DNA of 64,000 nt from Bradyrhizobium erythrophlei (lineage in GTDB: Bacteria > Pseudomonadota > Alphaproteobacteria > Rhizobiales > Xanthobacteraceae): the NCBI GenBank assembly GCA_900129675.1, contig FSRD01000002.1, positions 186,001-250,000 on the forward strand, given 5' to 3'. The position numbers and the translations under genes are program-made. Below, piece after piece: positions 52,320-61,401 of this stretch. The notes under the pieces are model-generated. The model saw only the letters and a program-made list of their open reading frames with translations, did not search any database and was not told where the DNA came from. Within the stretch, counting starts at the first letter, position 1; each line of letters opens with the position of its first letter.

Positions 52320-52874
52320 ATGCGCGTCGTCGGTGGACGATTGAAGGGCCGTATCCTCGCTTCGCCATCGTCGCGCGAGATCCGGCCGACCGCGGACCGC
52401 TTGCGCGAGTCGGTCTTCAATATCCTGATCCACGCCTATGACGATCCGATCGAGGACGCGCGCGTGCTCGATCTGTTCGCCGGCACCGGCGCGCTCGGCA
52501 TCGAGGCGGTGTCGCGCGGCGCCAGATTCACGCTGTTCGTCGACAATGGCGCCGAGGCCAGAGCGCTGTTGCGCAACAATGTCGAGGCGCTGGGCTTGGG
52601 CGGCGTCACTAAAGTCTATCGCCGCGACGCTACCGATCTTGGCCCGGCGCATCCGGTCGAGCCGTTCTCGCTGGTGTTTCTGGATCCACCCTACGCAAAA
52701 GGCCTTGCAGACAAGGCGCTGATCTCGCTCCGCGACGGCGGCTGGCTGACGCCGGGCGCGCTGCTGGTGGTCGAGGAAGCGAAGGCGGCGGCATTCGCCG
52801 CGCCGGAGGGTTTCGAAGAGCTGGAGCGACGGGCCTATGACGATACGGAGTTCGTGTTCTTGAAGGCGGGATAA
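52320..52874 (+). CDS. rsmD: 16S rRNA m2G966 methyltransferase RsmD
   Basis: A 184-residue methyltransferase that N2-methylates G966 of 16S rRNA. Visible are MRVVGGRLKGRILASPSSRE at the start, the SAM-binding VLDLFAGTGALGIEAVSRGA and the catalytic FLDPPYAKG. The start is well conserved in the family, yet no ribosome site is seen: the palindromic repeat ends four bases before it. Translation may depend on readthrough from upstream or on a weak site within the repeat. Confidence 0.95.
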   Translation: MRVVGGRLKGRILASPSSREIRPTADRLRESVFNILIHAYDDPIEDARVLDLFAGTGALGIEAVSRGARFTLFVDNGAEARALLRNNVEALGLGGVTKVYRRDATDLGPAHPVEPFSLVFLDPPYAKGLADKALISLRDGGWLTPGALLVVEEAKAAAFAAPEGFEELERRAYDDTEFVFLKAG

Positions 52875-52884
52875 TGCGGCGGTG

Positions 52885-54696
52885 CTACCTTCGCCCGAAC
52901 AGCTTTTCGATATCCGACAGCTTCAGTTCCACATAGGTCGGACGGCCGTGGTTGCACTGGCCGGAATTCGGCGTGTCTTCCATTTCGCGGAGCAGCGCAT
53001 TCATCTCTTCCGGCTTGAGGCGGCGGCCGGCGCGCACCGAGCCGTGGCAGGCCATGGTGGCGGCGACATGCATCAGCCGGCGCTCCAGCGGCAGCGCCTC
53101 ATCCCATTCCGCCATATGCTCGGCGAGGTCGCGCAGCAGGCCGCCCGCATTGGCCTTGCCGAGCAGCGACGGCGTCTCGCGCACCGCGACAGCACCGGGG
53201 CCGAAGGATTCGATCGCGAGCCCGAAGGCGCAGAGTTCCTCGGCCCGGTCCAGCAGCTTCTCCACCGTCGCCTCGTCGAGTTCGACGATCTCCGGGATCA
53301 GCAGGATCTGCCGCTGCACGCCGTTCTTCGAAAGCGACGCCTTCAGCCGTTCATAGACGATGCGCTCATGGGCGGCGTGCTGGTCGACCACGATCAAGCC
53401 GTCGCGGGTCTGCGACACGATGTAGGTCTCGTGGATCTGCGTTCGCGCCGCGCCAAGCGGGCGATCGAGCAGATCAGCGGCGGGTTGCTCCTGGAAGCGA
53501 ACATCGGCCGTGGGCGTGCCGACATCGAACGCAGCCTGGCCCGGCTCGGCAAAGGCGGTTGCAGCCGCGCCGTCGAAACCAGGCATCGGCCTCACCGGAT
53601 AAGACGGCGAGCGCTGCCAGTCCCAGTTGGCCGGACGTGGCGCGAGCTGCGGACGGAACGCGGAGATGGCGGCGCCGTCGGTATTGGCGGCGGTGCGCCT
53701 GCCTTCGCGGGCGAGCCCGTCCTTCAGCGCGTGGACGATCAGCGCACGCACCAGCCCGGCGTTACGGAACCGGACCTCGGTCTTGGCCGGATGCACATTG
53801 GCATCGACTTCCTGTGGCGGCAGCGTCACGAACAGCGCCACCACCGGATGGCGGTCGCGCGGAAGGTAATCGGAATAGGCCGCACGCACGGCGCCGAGAA
53901 TGAGCTTGTCGCGCACCGGGCGGCCGTTGACGAACAGATACTGGCCGAGCGCGTTGGCGCGCGTGAGCGAGGGCGCGGCGGCAAAGCCTTCGACCACGAC
54001 GCCTTCGCGCTCGCTGCGCACTTCGATCGCGCTGCTGCGAAAATCGGCACCCAAAATATCGCCGAGCCGCGTCAGCCTGCCCGCGGCGCCGGGCAGGGCG
54101 GCGGCCCAGGTCACCGGCGCGCGCTCCTCGCCGGCCAGCGTGAACGCGATGTCGGGCCGCGCCATTGCCAGCCGCCGCACCACTTCGCGGATCGCTTCGG
54201 CCTCGGTGCGGTCGGTCTTGAGGAATTTCAGCCGCGCCGGCGTGGCATAAAAGAGATCGCTGACTTCGACGCGGGTGCCCTGGCCAAGGGCCGCCGGCAT
54301 GATCTCTGATTTCGCGCCGCCTTCGACCGACAGCGACCAGGCATGGGATTCATTGGCGTGGCGGGTGGTGATGCCGAGTTTGGCGACGGCGCCGATCGAG
54401 GGCAAGGCCTCGCCGCGGAACCCGAGCGTGCGGATCCGCAACAAATCCTCGTCGTCGAGTTTGGAGGTGGCGTGGCGATCGACCGCCAGCGCCAGATCGG
54501 CATGGGTCATGCCGCTGCCGTCATCGGTGATGCCGATCCGCCGCCGGCCGCCGCCATCGCTGAAAATGTCGATCCGGCTGGCGCCGGCGTCGATGGCGTT
54601 TTCAACCAGTTCCTTGACCACGCTCGCAGGACGTTCGACCACCTCGCCGGCGGCGATGCGGTTGACGACCTGTTCGGGGAGCTGGCGGACGGGCAT
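52885..54696 (-). CDS. mutL: DNA mismatch repair protein MutL
   Basis: A 603-residue MutL. The GHKL ATPase is clear: VVERPASVVKELVENAIDAG, ITDDGSGMTHADL, TLGFRGEALPSIG and FLKTDRTEAEAIR. A Pro/Ala-rich linker joins it to the C-terminal dimerisation domain, with VDQHAAHERIVYERLKASL and the end ACHGSVRAGRRLKPEEM. The C-terminal endonuclease DQHAxxERxxYE motif (here DQHAAHERIVYE) is present, which suggests a nicking-competent MutL. Confidence 0.96.
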   Translation of the reverse strand: MPVRQLPEQVVNRIAAGEVVERPASVVKELVENAIDAGASRIDIFSDGGGRRRIGITDDGSGMTHADLALAVDRHATSKLDDEDLLRIRTLGFRGEALPSIGAVAKLGITTRHANESHAWSLSVEGGAKSEIMPAALGQGTRVEVSDLFYATPARLKFLKTDRTEAEAIREVVRRLAMARPDIAFTLAGEERAPVTWAAALPGAAGRLTRLGDILGADFRSSAIEVRSEREGVVVEGFAAAPSLTRANALGQYLFVNGRPVRDKLILGAVRAAYSDYLPRDRHPVVALFVTLPPQEVDANVHPAKTEVRFRNAGLVRALIVHALKDGLAREGRRTAANTDGAAISAFRPQLAPRPANWDWQRSPSYPVRPMPGFDGAAATAFAEPGQAAFDVGTPTADVRFQEQPAADLLDRPLGAARTQIHETYIVSQTRDGLIVVDQHAAHERIVYERLKASLSKNGVQRQILLIPEIVELDEATVEKLLDRAEELCAFGLAIESFGPGAVAVRETPSLLGKANAGGLLRDLAEHMAEWDEALPLERRLMHVAATMACHGSVRAGRRLKPEEMNALLREMEDTPNSGQCNHGRPTYVELKLSDIEKLFGRR

Positions 54697-54920
54697 GGGG
54701 TCTCGGTCGCGATTCGAAGCGTGATGCCCATTCTAGGCGGGTACGACGGCAAATGCATGGGCGGCAAGCGGAATTCGTTCCCCGCTGGGGATGAAGGCGA
54801 GCTATCGCCTTGAAGATGCTGATGTTCGGTACTGATTTAAGGGGCTCCCTGCCCGGGATTGTGAGGTCGCAGGCACGGGTATATCGTTTAGAAAAATTAT
54901 AATCTGACGGGAGGAACGCC

Positions 54921-55238
54921 ATGTGCCATCTGTTCGCGCACCAGCCTCAACGGGATTATGAATCGCAGACCCGATCGCTGCGGATCGGCGGCCATTGCAC
55001 CTCGATCCGGCTGGAAATGTCGTTCTGGGACACGCTGGAGGAAATCGCCGCGAAGGAGGGGATGAGCCTCGCCAAGTTCCTCACCACGCTGCACGACGAA
55101 GTCCTCGACCACCATGGCGAGGTCAATAATTTCGCGTCGCTGCTGCGCTGCTCATGCCTGATCTATCGCTCCAGAAACGCCGTCGCAGTCCCGGAATTTC
55201 ACCGCAATGAAGCGCCCATTCTCGACGCCGCCGAATAG
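54921..55238 (+). CDS. Ribbon-helix-helix DNA-binding domain protein
   Basis: A 105-residue protein with an RHH_4-type ribbon-helix-helix fold: TRSLRIGGHCTSIRLEMSFW, then DTLEEIAAKEGMSLAKFLTT. The Cys-containing middle (ASLLRCSCLIYRSR) and an acidic C-terminus follow. It has its own GGAGGAACGCC ribosome site. Such proteins are often autoregulatory; I do not see a defined operator. It is followed by a strong terminator. Confidence 0.85.
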   Translation: MCHLFAHQPQRDYESQTRSLRIGGHCTSIRLEMSFWDTLEEIAAKEGMSLAKFLTTLHDEVLDHHGEVNNFASLLRCSCLIYRSRNAVAVPEFHRNEAPILDAAE

Positions 55239-55259
55239 AATTTGCTCACGTCCAGAAGG

Positions 55260-55299
55260 AAGCGGCCCTGTCCCGTTCCGGACAGGGCCGCTTTGGTTT
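55260..55299. terminator. Terminator between the RHH and GMC genes
   Basis: AAGCGGCCCTGTCC / GGACAGGGCCGCTT is a 14-bp perfect stem. It is placed to end both convergent transcripts. Confidence 0.9.
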
Positions 55300-55307
55300 G
55301 AGGGAAC

Positions 55308-56876
55308 CTAGATCTCCTTGCGCTGCATCGCGCCGGCGATGTGGTCCGCCTGGCGGATCGCGAGCGACACGATCGTCAGCGTCGGGTTGCAGGCGGCACC
55401 GCTGGTGAACTGGCTGCCATCCGACACGAACAGGTTCTTGACGTCGTGGGTCTGGCCGAACTTGTTCACCACGCCGTCCTTCGGTTTCTCGCTCATCCGG
55501 TTGGTGCCCATGTTGTGGGTGCTGGGATAGGGCGGCGTCGGATAGGTCACGGTGGCGCCGACGGCCTCGTAGACCGCGGAGCCCTGCTTGTAGGCGTGAT
55601 CGCGCATCGCGAGGTCGTTGGGGTGGTCGTCGAAATGCACGCTCGCGACCGGCATGCCGAACCTGTCCTTGGCCTTCGGGTCAAGCGTGATGCGGTTGGT
55701 TTCCTGCGGCATGTCCTCGCCGACCAGCCACATGCCCGCCATCCGCGGATAGGCTTCCATCGCGCTCGAGAACGATCGTCCCCACGCGCCCGGATTGAGG
55801 AACGCGGCCATGAACGGTAGGCCGAGCGACAGCGTCTCCATCTCATAGCCGCCGACAAAGCCGCGTTTGGGGTCGTTCGCCGCCTCATCGCTGATGATGC
55901 CGGCCATGGTGGTGCCGCGATACATATGGACCGATTTTTCGAAAACGGCATACACGCTGCCGGTCATGTGCCGCATGTAGTTGCGGCCGACCTGACCGGA
56001 TGAATTGGCGAGGCCGTCCGGGAACAGGTTCGAAGCGCTGTTGAGCAACAGGCGCGGGCTTTCGATCGAGTTGCCGGCAACCGCCACCACGCGCGCCTTC
56101 TGGCGCTGCATGGCACCGGACCCGTCGGCATAAACCACGCCGGTCACCTTGCCGGACGCATCATGCTCGATCTTGATCGCCATGCTGTTGGGGCGAACTT
56201 CGAGATTCCCGGTGGCTTCGCCCTTGGGAATCTCGGTGTAGAGCGTCGACCATTTCGCACCGGATTTGCAACCCTGGAAGCAGAAGCCGATCTGCTGGCA
56301 GGACCCGCGGCCGTCGCGCGGTTCGCTGTTGATCGCCATGCGGCCGGTATGGACTTTCTTGTAACCGAGCTTCCTGGCGCCGGCTTCCATCACCTTGAAG
56401 TTATTGTTGCCGGGCAGGCCGGGAATGCCGTTGGTGCGGGTGACGCCCAACTTGTCTTCGGCCTTGGCGTACCACGGCTCCATTTCGGCGAGCGTGATCG
56501 GCCAGTCCAGCAGATTGGCGCCGGGCATGCCGCCATAGGTCGTCTTGATCTTGAATTCGTGATCGTCGAAGCGCAGCGACGCGCCGGCCCAGTGGGTCGT
56601 CGAGCCGCCGACCGCCTTGACGATCCAGGCCGGAACGCTGGGGAAGTCCTTGGCCACGCGCCAGCTCCCCGATGTGGTGCGCATGTCGGACCAGGCGAGT
56701 TGGCTAAAACTCTCCCATTCGTCGTTGACGAAGTCCTGGTTCTCGATGCGCGCGCCGGCTTCAAGGATCACGACCTTGACGCCCTTTTGCGCGAGCTCAT
56801 TGCCCAGCGTGCCGCCGCCCGCGCCCGAGCCCACGATCACGACCACGCCGCTGTCATTCAGATCGAATTTTGCCAT
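55308..56876 (-). CDS. GMC-family FAD dehydrogenase, large subunit
   Basis: A 522-residue GMC oxidoreductase. The FAD-binding motif is VVVIVGSGAGGGTLGNELAQ (residues 11-30), followed by VVILEAGARIENQDF; near the end are STHNMGTNRMSEKP, VSDGSQFTSGAACNPTLTIV and the GMC signature SLAIRQADHIAGAM. It has no signal peptide, as expected for the large subunit of gluconate/sorbitol-type dehydrogenases that leaves the cell with a Tat-bearing partner. That partner is the preceding gene, 32 bases away. Likely substrates are sugars or alcohols; not defined. Confidence 0.9.
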   Translation of the reverse strand: MAKFDLNDSGVVVIVGSGAGGGTLGNELAQKGVKVVILEAGARIENQDFVNDEWESFSQLAWSDMRTTSGSWRVAKDFPSVPAWIVKAVGGSTTHWAGASLRFDDHEFKIKTTYGGMPGANLLDWPITLAEMEPWYAKAEDKLGVTRTNGIPGLPGNNNFKVMEAGARKLGYKKVHTGRMAINSEPRDGRGSCQQIGFCFQGCKSGAKWSTLYTEIPKGEATGNLEVRPNSMAIKIEHDASGKVTGVVYADGSGAMQRQKARVVAVAGNSIESPRLLLNSASNLFPDGLANSSGQVGRNYMRHMTGSVYAVFEKSVHMYRGTTMAGIISDEAANDPKRGFVGGYEMETLSLGLPFMAAFLNPGAWGRSFSSAMEAYPRMAGMWLVGEDMPQETNRITLDPKAKDRFGMPVASVHFDDHPNDLAMRDHAYKQGSAVYEAVGATVTYPTPPYPSTHNMGTNRMSEKPKDGVVNKFGQTHDVKNLFVSDGSQFTSGAACNPTLTIVSLAIRQADHIAGAMQRKEI

Positions 56877-56908
56877 TTTGTTTCCTCCTCACCGTCAGTT
56901 GCGCGGGA

Positions 56909-57457
56909 TCAAGCCTTCGGCAGCCAGTCGATATCGGCGAAGCCGCGATTGATGTAGCCGCCATGTTCGGCCGACGAGCCCTCGTAACCGAACTTCGGCC
57001 AAACCTCTTTCTGGTTGTAGAGGGAGACGACGAGGTCGCCGCGGATCTGCTGGAAGAAGGCTGTCTGCTCGATGCGCTTCAGCAGCGCCACGCGATCGTT
57101 CTCCCATGGCACCTGGGCATAGGGGACCTTGTGGCGATCGTTTGCCTCCTGGTCGAGCCGGGCCACGCCGTCGTTGATCAACGACTTCACCGCAGGATCT
57201 TTCGCCGCCTTGCCGTCCCACGGCTTGACCGCGGTGATGTAATAGCTGTCGCCGAGGAAGTCGTGCGGATAGATGTCGCGCGCCATCTTCACCAGCGTCT
57301 TCAGCGTCGCCGGCGTGAGCGCGGTCGCATCGTCCGCCCAGGCGTCGGTGATCCCCAGGCCCGCGCTCGTTGCGATGGCAACTGCCGGCACTGTCGTGGC
57401 TGCGCCTTGGAGAAAGACGCGGCGATTATATTTGCTTCGACGATCGACTTCTCTCAT
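56909..57457 (-). CDS. Tat-exported small subunit (gluconate 2-dehydrogenase subunit 3 type)
   Basis: A 182-residue protein with a twin-arginine signal: KYNRRVFLQGAATTVPAVAI (RR at residues 12-13). The remainder has the family pieces LKTLVKMARDIYPHDFLGDS, DKYYx-type tail and PWENDRVALLKRIEQTAFFQ. It carries the cofactor-loaded GMC subunit across the membrane. ATG 57457 follows CGGAGGACACCC. It lies 33 bases after the glyoxalase gene in the same operon. Confidence 0.88.
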   Translation of the reverse strand: MREVDRRSKYNRRVFLQGAATTVPAVAIATSAGLGITDAWADDATALTPATLKTLVKMARDIYPHDFLGDSYYITAVKPWDGKAAKDPAVKSLINDGVARLDQEANDRHKVPYAQVPWENDRVALLKRIEQTAFFQQIRGDLVVSLYNQKEVWPKFGYEGSSAEHGGYINRGFADIDWLPKA

Positions 57458-57490
57458 GGGTGTCCTCCGTTGAATGCTTGTTGATTGCAA

Positions 57491-57886
57491 TTAGCCAAAG
57501 CGGCCGCCGCGCTGGATCACTTCGATCTTGTAGCCGTCGGGGTCGACGACAAAAAAGAAGCGCGCCAGCGTCTTGCCGTCATGCTTGAAGTCGCGCAGCG
57601 GTCCGGGCGACAGCTTTTCCTGCTCGAATCTGGCGTGTTCGGCATCGATGTCATCGACGACGACGGCGAGGTGGCCGTAGCCGTCGCCCAGCGAATAGCT
57701 TTCCTTGCGATCGAAGTTGACAGTCAGTTCGACCTCGAAGGGCGAGGAAGGATGTCGCAGATAGATCAATGCGAAATCCGGAAACTTGAGATGGTCGGCG
57801 ACTTTGAGCCCGAAGGCGCGCGCGTAGAAATCCAGCGATTTCGCCTCGTCGAGCACGCGGATCATCGAGTGAACGGGTTTTGCCAT
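57491..57886 (-). CDS. gloA: Lactoylglutathione lyase (glyoxalase I)
   Basis: A 131-residue glyoxalase I, which turns the methylglyoxal-glutathione adduct into S-lactoylglutathione. The metal ligands match E. coli GloA: H6, E53, H72 and E122. Conserved sequence includes LDFYARAFGLKV and FFFVVDPDGYKIEVIQRGG. It is next to a periplasmic dehydrogenase operon. Its stop is 33 bases before the small-subunit start and it abuts the cytochrome gene by one base, so all four genes appear co-transcribed. Confidence 0.93.
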   Translation of the reverse strand: MAKPVHSMIRVLDEAKSLDFYARAFGLKVADHLKFPDFALIYLRHPSSPFEVELTVNFDRKESYSLGDGYGHLAVVVDDIDAEHARFEQEKLSPGPLRDFKHDGKTLARFFFVVDPDGYKIEVIQRGGRFG

Positions 57887-58288
57887 TCAGTTCAGCTCCT
57901 TGAGATAGGCGATGACGGCGGCGCGGGTCTCGGGCCTCGCCTGGCGATAGGCCATTACGGCACCGGGAATCATTTGCTGCGGATTGGTCAGCCAGGCGTC
58001 GAGCCTGGCCTCATCCCAGGCGAAGTCGGCCTTTGCGAAGCCGGCGGAGTAGTGAAAGCCGTCCATCTTGCCGGCCGGCCTGCCGATGATCTTGAATAGC
58101 GACGGACCTTGCCTGATGGGGTCGGAGAGGTTCGTGGTGTGGCAGGTTGCGCATTGCTGCTTGAACAGCGTCGCCCCATCGGGCGGCTTGGCCGCCGGCA
58201 GCGGCATTTGCGCGCTGGCGGTCTGCACGGCGAGCAACGCGCCGCAGAATCCCAGCCCGATTGCCCGTATCGCGCGCAGCCTTGTCAT
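57887..58288 (-). CDS. Periplasmic c-type cytochrome
   Basis: A 133-residue cytochrome c with a Sec signal peptide (cleaved near TASA|QM). The haem site is KQQCATCHTTN (C46, C49, H50). The axial Met is probably M112 in PGAVMAYRQ. It resembles cytochrome c550/c552 proteins. As the first gene of the operon, it is the likely electron acceptor of the GMC dehydrogenase. ATG 58288 (MTRLRAIRAI) is chosen over the nearby GTG/ATG upstream. Confidence 0.88.
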   Translation of the reverse strand: MTRLRAIRAIGLGFCGALLAVQTASAQMPLPAAKPPDGATLFKQQCATCHTTNLSDPIRQGPSLFKIIGRPAGKMDGFHYSAGFAKADFAWDEARLDAWLTNPQQMIPGAVMAYRQARPETRAAVIAYLKELN

Positions 58289-58541
58289 GTGCCTCACCGT
58301 TGGCGTGCACAGACTTTAGGTCGCCGCACACTAGCGGTGGTAGTAGCGGGCTGTTTCACCGCAGAACAAAAGCGGTCATGATTTCGGCCAATCCTCATGG
58401 GCCAAACCGGTTCCCGAACCCGGCGGGATGGCTGTTCTGCAAAAAATCTGATGACCCTCGAACCGAAAGGGCGTCCGGGCGGCTCTATTTTGTCGGGTTC
58501 TGCCCGATGTGCGCCATGGTCGGCCGAAAGCTTTCCTCGTC

Positions 58542-58805
58542 ATGACGGCATTGGCGCCAACCGGACGCTGCCCCCCAGGGCTGATCGAAGCCGCGCGGTG
58601 CGGGGACGAAAAAGCCCTGCTGTCGCTGATAGCGGCGGCGCGGCCCGACGTCCGGCGCTATGCCGCGCGCAATTGCCGGGTGGCCGATATCGACGATGCG
58701 GTCCAGCGTCGATCCGAGGCTTGCCTTGGCGGCGCGATCCTCCGCGGTTGGCCGGCTGCCATCGGATTGGATGTGTCAAAGGGCATTTTCGCGGAGTTTT
58801 TGTGA
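58542..58805 (+). pseudogene. Truncated ECF-type sigma factor fragment
   Basis: The translation begins MTALAPTGRCPPGLIEAARC and continues LLSLIAAARPDVRRYAARNC and VADIDDAVQ. This looks like the start of sigma-70 region 2 in ECF sigma factors. After DDAVQ the family sequence (next would be ETL/EALWxxYR) stops and a frame without similarity (RRSEACLGGAILRGWPAAIG) runs to TGA. The -10-binding part of region 2 and all of region 4 are missing. No downstream continuation is seen in another frame to 59029. I read it as a relic. Confidence 0.55.
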
Positions 58806-59029
58806 ACGGCGTCGAGACAGGCGGCGGACTGCCGCATATTGGGTTGGTCCGTGGCCAAGGTTTCGCGAAATGACCCCGAAATCTCTGCACGATGACCACA
58901 CGACGCGGCTTGCATCGCGAACGCGCCGTTCGTGACATGGTCTATTCGGGGCGATGAGCAAGTCAGGTCCAGGCGAGCGGCGAAGTGAGTTGCCGGACTG
59001 TTCATCGCCAATCGAACTGGGAGAAGTGA
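58806..59029 (+). other. Unassigned interval before the small secreted protein gene
   Basis: I see no gene in these 224 bases. They contain the promoter region of the gene at 59030, with a clear GGGAGAAGTGA ribosome site at its end. Confidence 0.35.
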
Positions 59030-59335
59030 ATGAAGTTAGTGAAAACCTCAGCAGTCGCGCTTGCCATCTCGGCGATGCTCGCCGGCCCCGTGCTGGCGCA
59101 AGGTGTATCGTCGGACACCCGTATCCGCGGTGGCGCACAGGGCAAGACCAACATGCAGGGCGTAGGGTCGGGCAGCAGCGACGAGGAATTCGATGCGCAG
59201 GCGGGCGGAGCCGGAGAAAAGGCAAGCGTCAACGCAAAGACCGGTGCGAAGGGCACGGTAGGCGCCGGTAGCGGCGCGCCCAGGGGTGCCGGTGGTGCAG
59301 CCGCCGATCCCGCGACCGGAATCAAGCGCAACTAG
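59030..59335 (+). CDS. Small secreted Gly/Ala-rich protein
   Basis: A 101-residue protein with a strong signal peptide, MKLVKTSAVALAISAMLAGP, cleaved near LAQ|GVSS. The mature part is hydrophilic, Gly/Ala/Ser/Lys-rich and without Cys; GSGSSDEEFDAQAGGAGEKA shows its composition. The ribosome site GGGAGAAGTGA is excellent. No family is recognised. The gene has no terminator at its 3' end: the IS1634-like element begins soon after, and the next plus-strand terminator is on its other side at 61337. Confidence 0.7.
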   Translation: MKLVKTSAVALAISAMLAGPVLAQGVSSDTRIRGGAQGKTNMQGVGSGSSDEEFDAQAGGAGEKASVNAKTGAKGTVGAGSGAPRGAGGAAADPATGIKRN

Positions 59336-59406
59336 ACCGAAGTTTTCGCGTGGGAAGTGTGCAAGGGATTGATCCGACTCGATAAGTTGACGGTCGGTGT
59401 TTTCAA

Positions 59407-61167
59407 TTACTGGACACGCAGCGGGTCGAGATCGAGCAGCTTGAACGCGGCCTCCTGGAGGGAGGTAGGTCTGGAATGGAGCGTGAAGCGGTGCTTGGCG
59501 TGAAGGGGCACGCGCATCGTGTTTCGGACCAGCGTGCCGAGATGGGCGATGAGCGCATTGAAGCTCATGACATGATGGCCGTCGGCTGATCGCTTTGTTG
59601 CCTTCTTGGCCTTCGCCGCCTCAGATGGTTCGGTCTTGGCGACGGGAGACGTCCGTTCTCCCCGGGCGGCCTCAAGGTCGGTGTCGTGGAACAACAGCGG
59701 CGCCAAGGCGTCTCGCAAGTGCCATTCGACGTGATAGGCCAGCATGCACAGGAAGACATGGGCCCGCACGTGCTGTGCCGTCCAGTGGCGGATCGGCCGT
59801 ATTTCGAGATCGATGGTTTTCATGGACCGGAAGCTGCGTTCGACTCGCGACAGGTCCTTGTAGGCCTGAACCGCCTCTGCAGCGTCGAGATGCCCAGCGG
59901 ATATGCTGGTCCGGATGACGTAGATGCCGTCGAGGCGAGCCTCTTCCTCGATCTGCTCGATCCGTCGCTGCCATGAGAGATAGCCATCGGCCACTTCGAC
60001 GTCGAAGTGCTTGGCCATCTTCTTGCGGTCCAAAACCGCACCGACCGCCATGCCGATCTGGGCGGAACTACGCAACGGAGAGTGTTTGCGCTGGACCTGT
60101 GCCTGAACCCGAGCAAGTTCGTGCTCGGTCGCGGCCAGCAGATCCTCGCGCTTGCGGGCTCGTTCGGCCGCCAGATCGCGATTGCGACAGACGATCAGCC
60201 GCTCGCCCGGGAACAAGTCAGGGGCGCTGATCTCGGCGAGATCGCGGTCATCGAACAGCGACAGCTGCAGCGGCCCGTTCTCCGCCGCCAACGCCTGGAT
60301 CGCCGGCGCGCGTAGGCAGGTGATCCAATCAACTCCTGCCGGCTTCAGATCATCGCGGATGCGCGCCGAGGTGATCATTCCCCGATCGCCAACCAACACC
60401 ATGCGGCTGATTCCGAAGCGATCCTTGATCTTTTCGACTTGAGAGCTCAGCGTCTTCGGGTCGGCCGTATTGCCGTCAAAGACTTCAACCGCAATCGGCA
60501 GCCCCTCGCGCGTACAGAGCAGCCCGTAGACAATCTGCGGCCGATCGCGCCGGTGATCGCGGCTGTGTCCATAGCGCGCCAGTGGACAGCAACGGCCCTC
60601 AAAGTAGGACGAACTGACGTCGTAGAGCACCAGCACGCCGTCCTGGAGATGTCGCCGCGCCAAGCCGTTCTCGATCCGGCTCTGGCGATCGACCAGCCAA
60701 TCGAGCGCCTCATAGGCCTCGCGCTCCTTCACCTTGCCCAGGCGCAGAACCGATCCGAGGCTGGAGATTGCCGTCTCCTGATCCACCGCCCGTACAAAGC
60801 CAAGCTTCGAACGTGGCGCAATCAACCGATCCACGATCATGGCTACCACCAGATCGCAATGGCGCCGCGATGCCTCATCCTTCGTCGTGCTTAAAATCAG
60901 CCGATCCAGTGCAATTCTGCGGATCGTCCCGAGCGCCGCTGCAACATGACCGTGAGGCAACGAGCGCTCGATTTGAATCTCGTCCGGTCCGGTGCCAATC
61001 ACCGTACCGCCCTTGAGCAGAGCCTTCAGTCCGCCGATCAAATCCACCGGCAGCTTGCTCAGATTGGCCAAGGTCCGCTTCTGCGCGCGGCCATGCTCGT
61101 CGCGATACGCCTCCCGCAACAGCACCGCGGGCGGCGAGCCTCGATTGGGAATCGTCTCGATGAACAT
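59407..61167 (-). mobile_element. IS1634-family transposase (insertion sequence)
   Basis: A 586-residue DDE transposase of the IS1634 type in the IS4 superfamily. Seen are the N-terminal PNRGSPPAVLLREAYRDEHG, the first-Asp region GVLVLYDVSSSYFEG, second-Asp VLVGDRGMITSAR, and the Y-(2)-R-(3)-E-(6)-K signature in YKDLSRVERSFRSMKTIDLE. It appears full length with no stop, so may be active. I could not set the ends with confidence: GTTTTCA occurs near both (59399 and, inverted, 61226), but the inverted repeat is too short to prove. The gene is oriented opposite to its 5' neighbour. Confidence 0.92.
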
Positions 61168-61336
61168 TCCCGGATCGAATCACATCTCGACTGATTTGGG
61201 AATCCCATTACATGGATACAAACTGAAAACTACTTTCCGCCCATCCGCCTGAAAGGATTCGTCTTTCAGGTCAAACCAAGCGCAAACTTCGGACTAGAGC
61301 GCCGCGCCCTTCGACGGGTTCGCTTTCGAAAACGAG

Positions 61337-61369
61337 AAACTCCGGTCGCGCGTCGGCCGGAGTTTTTTT
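61337..61369 (+). terminator. Rho-independent terminator, plus-strand
   Basis: AACTCCGG / CCGGAGTT form the stem around TCGCGCGTCGG, followed by seven Ts. No plus-strand gene lies directly upstream; the nearest is at 59030-59335, on the other side of the IS. Confidence 0.85.
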
Positions 61370-61401
61370 CCTCCACAGGTCCGTCCGCCCGTCGGATTTT
61401 A

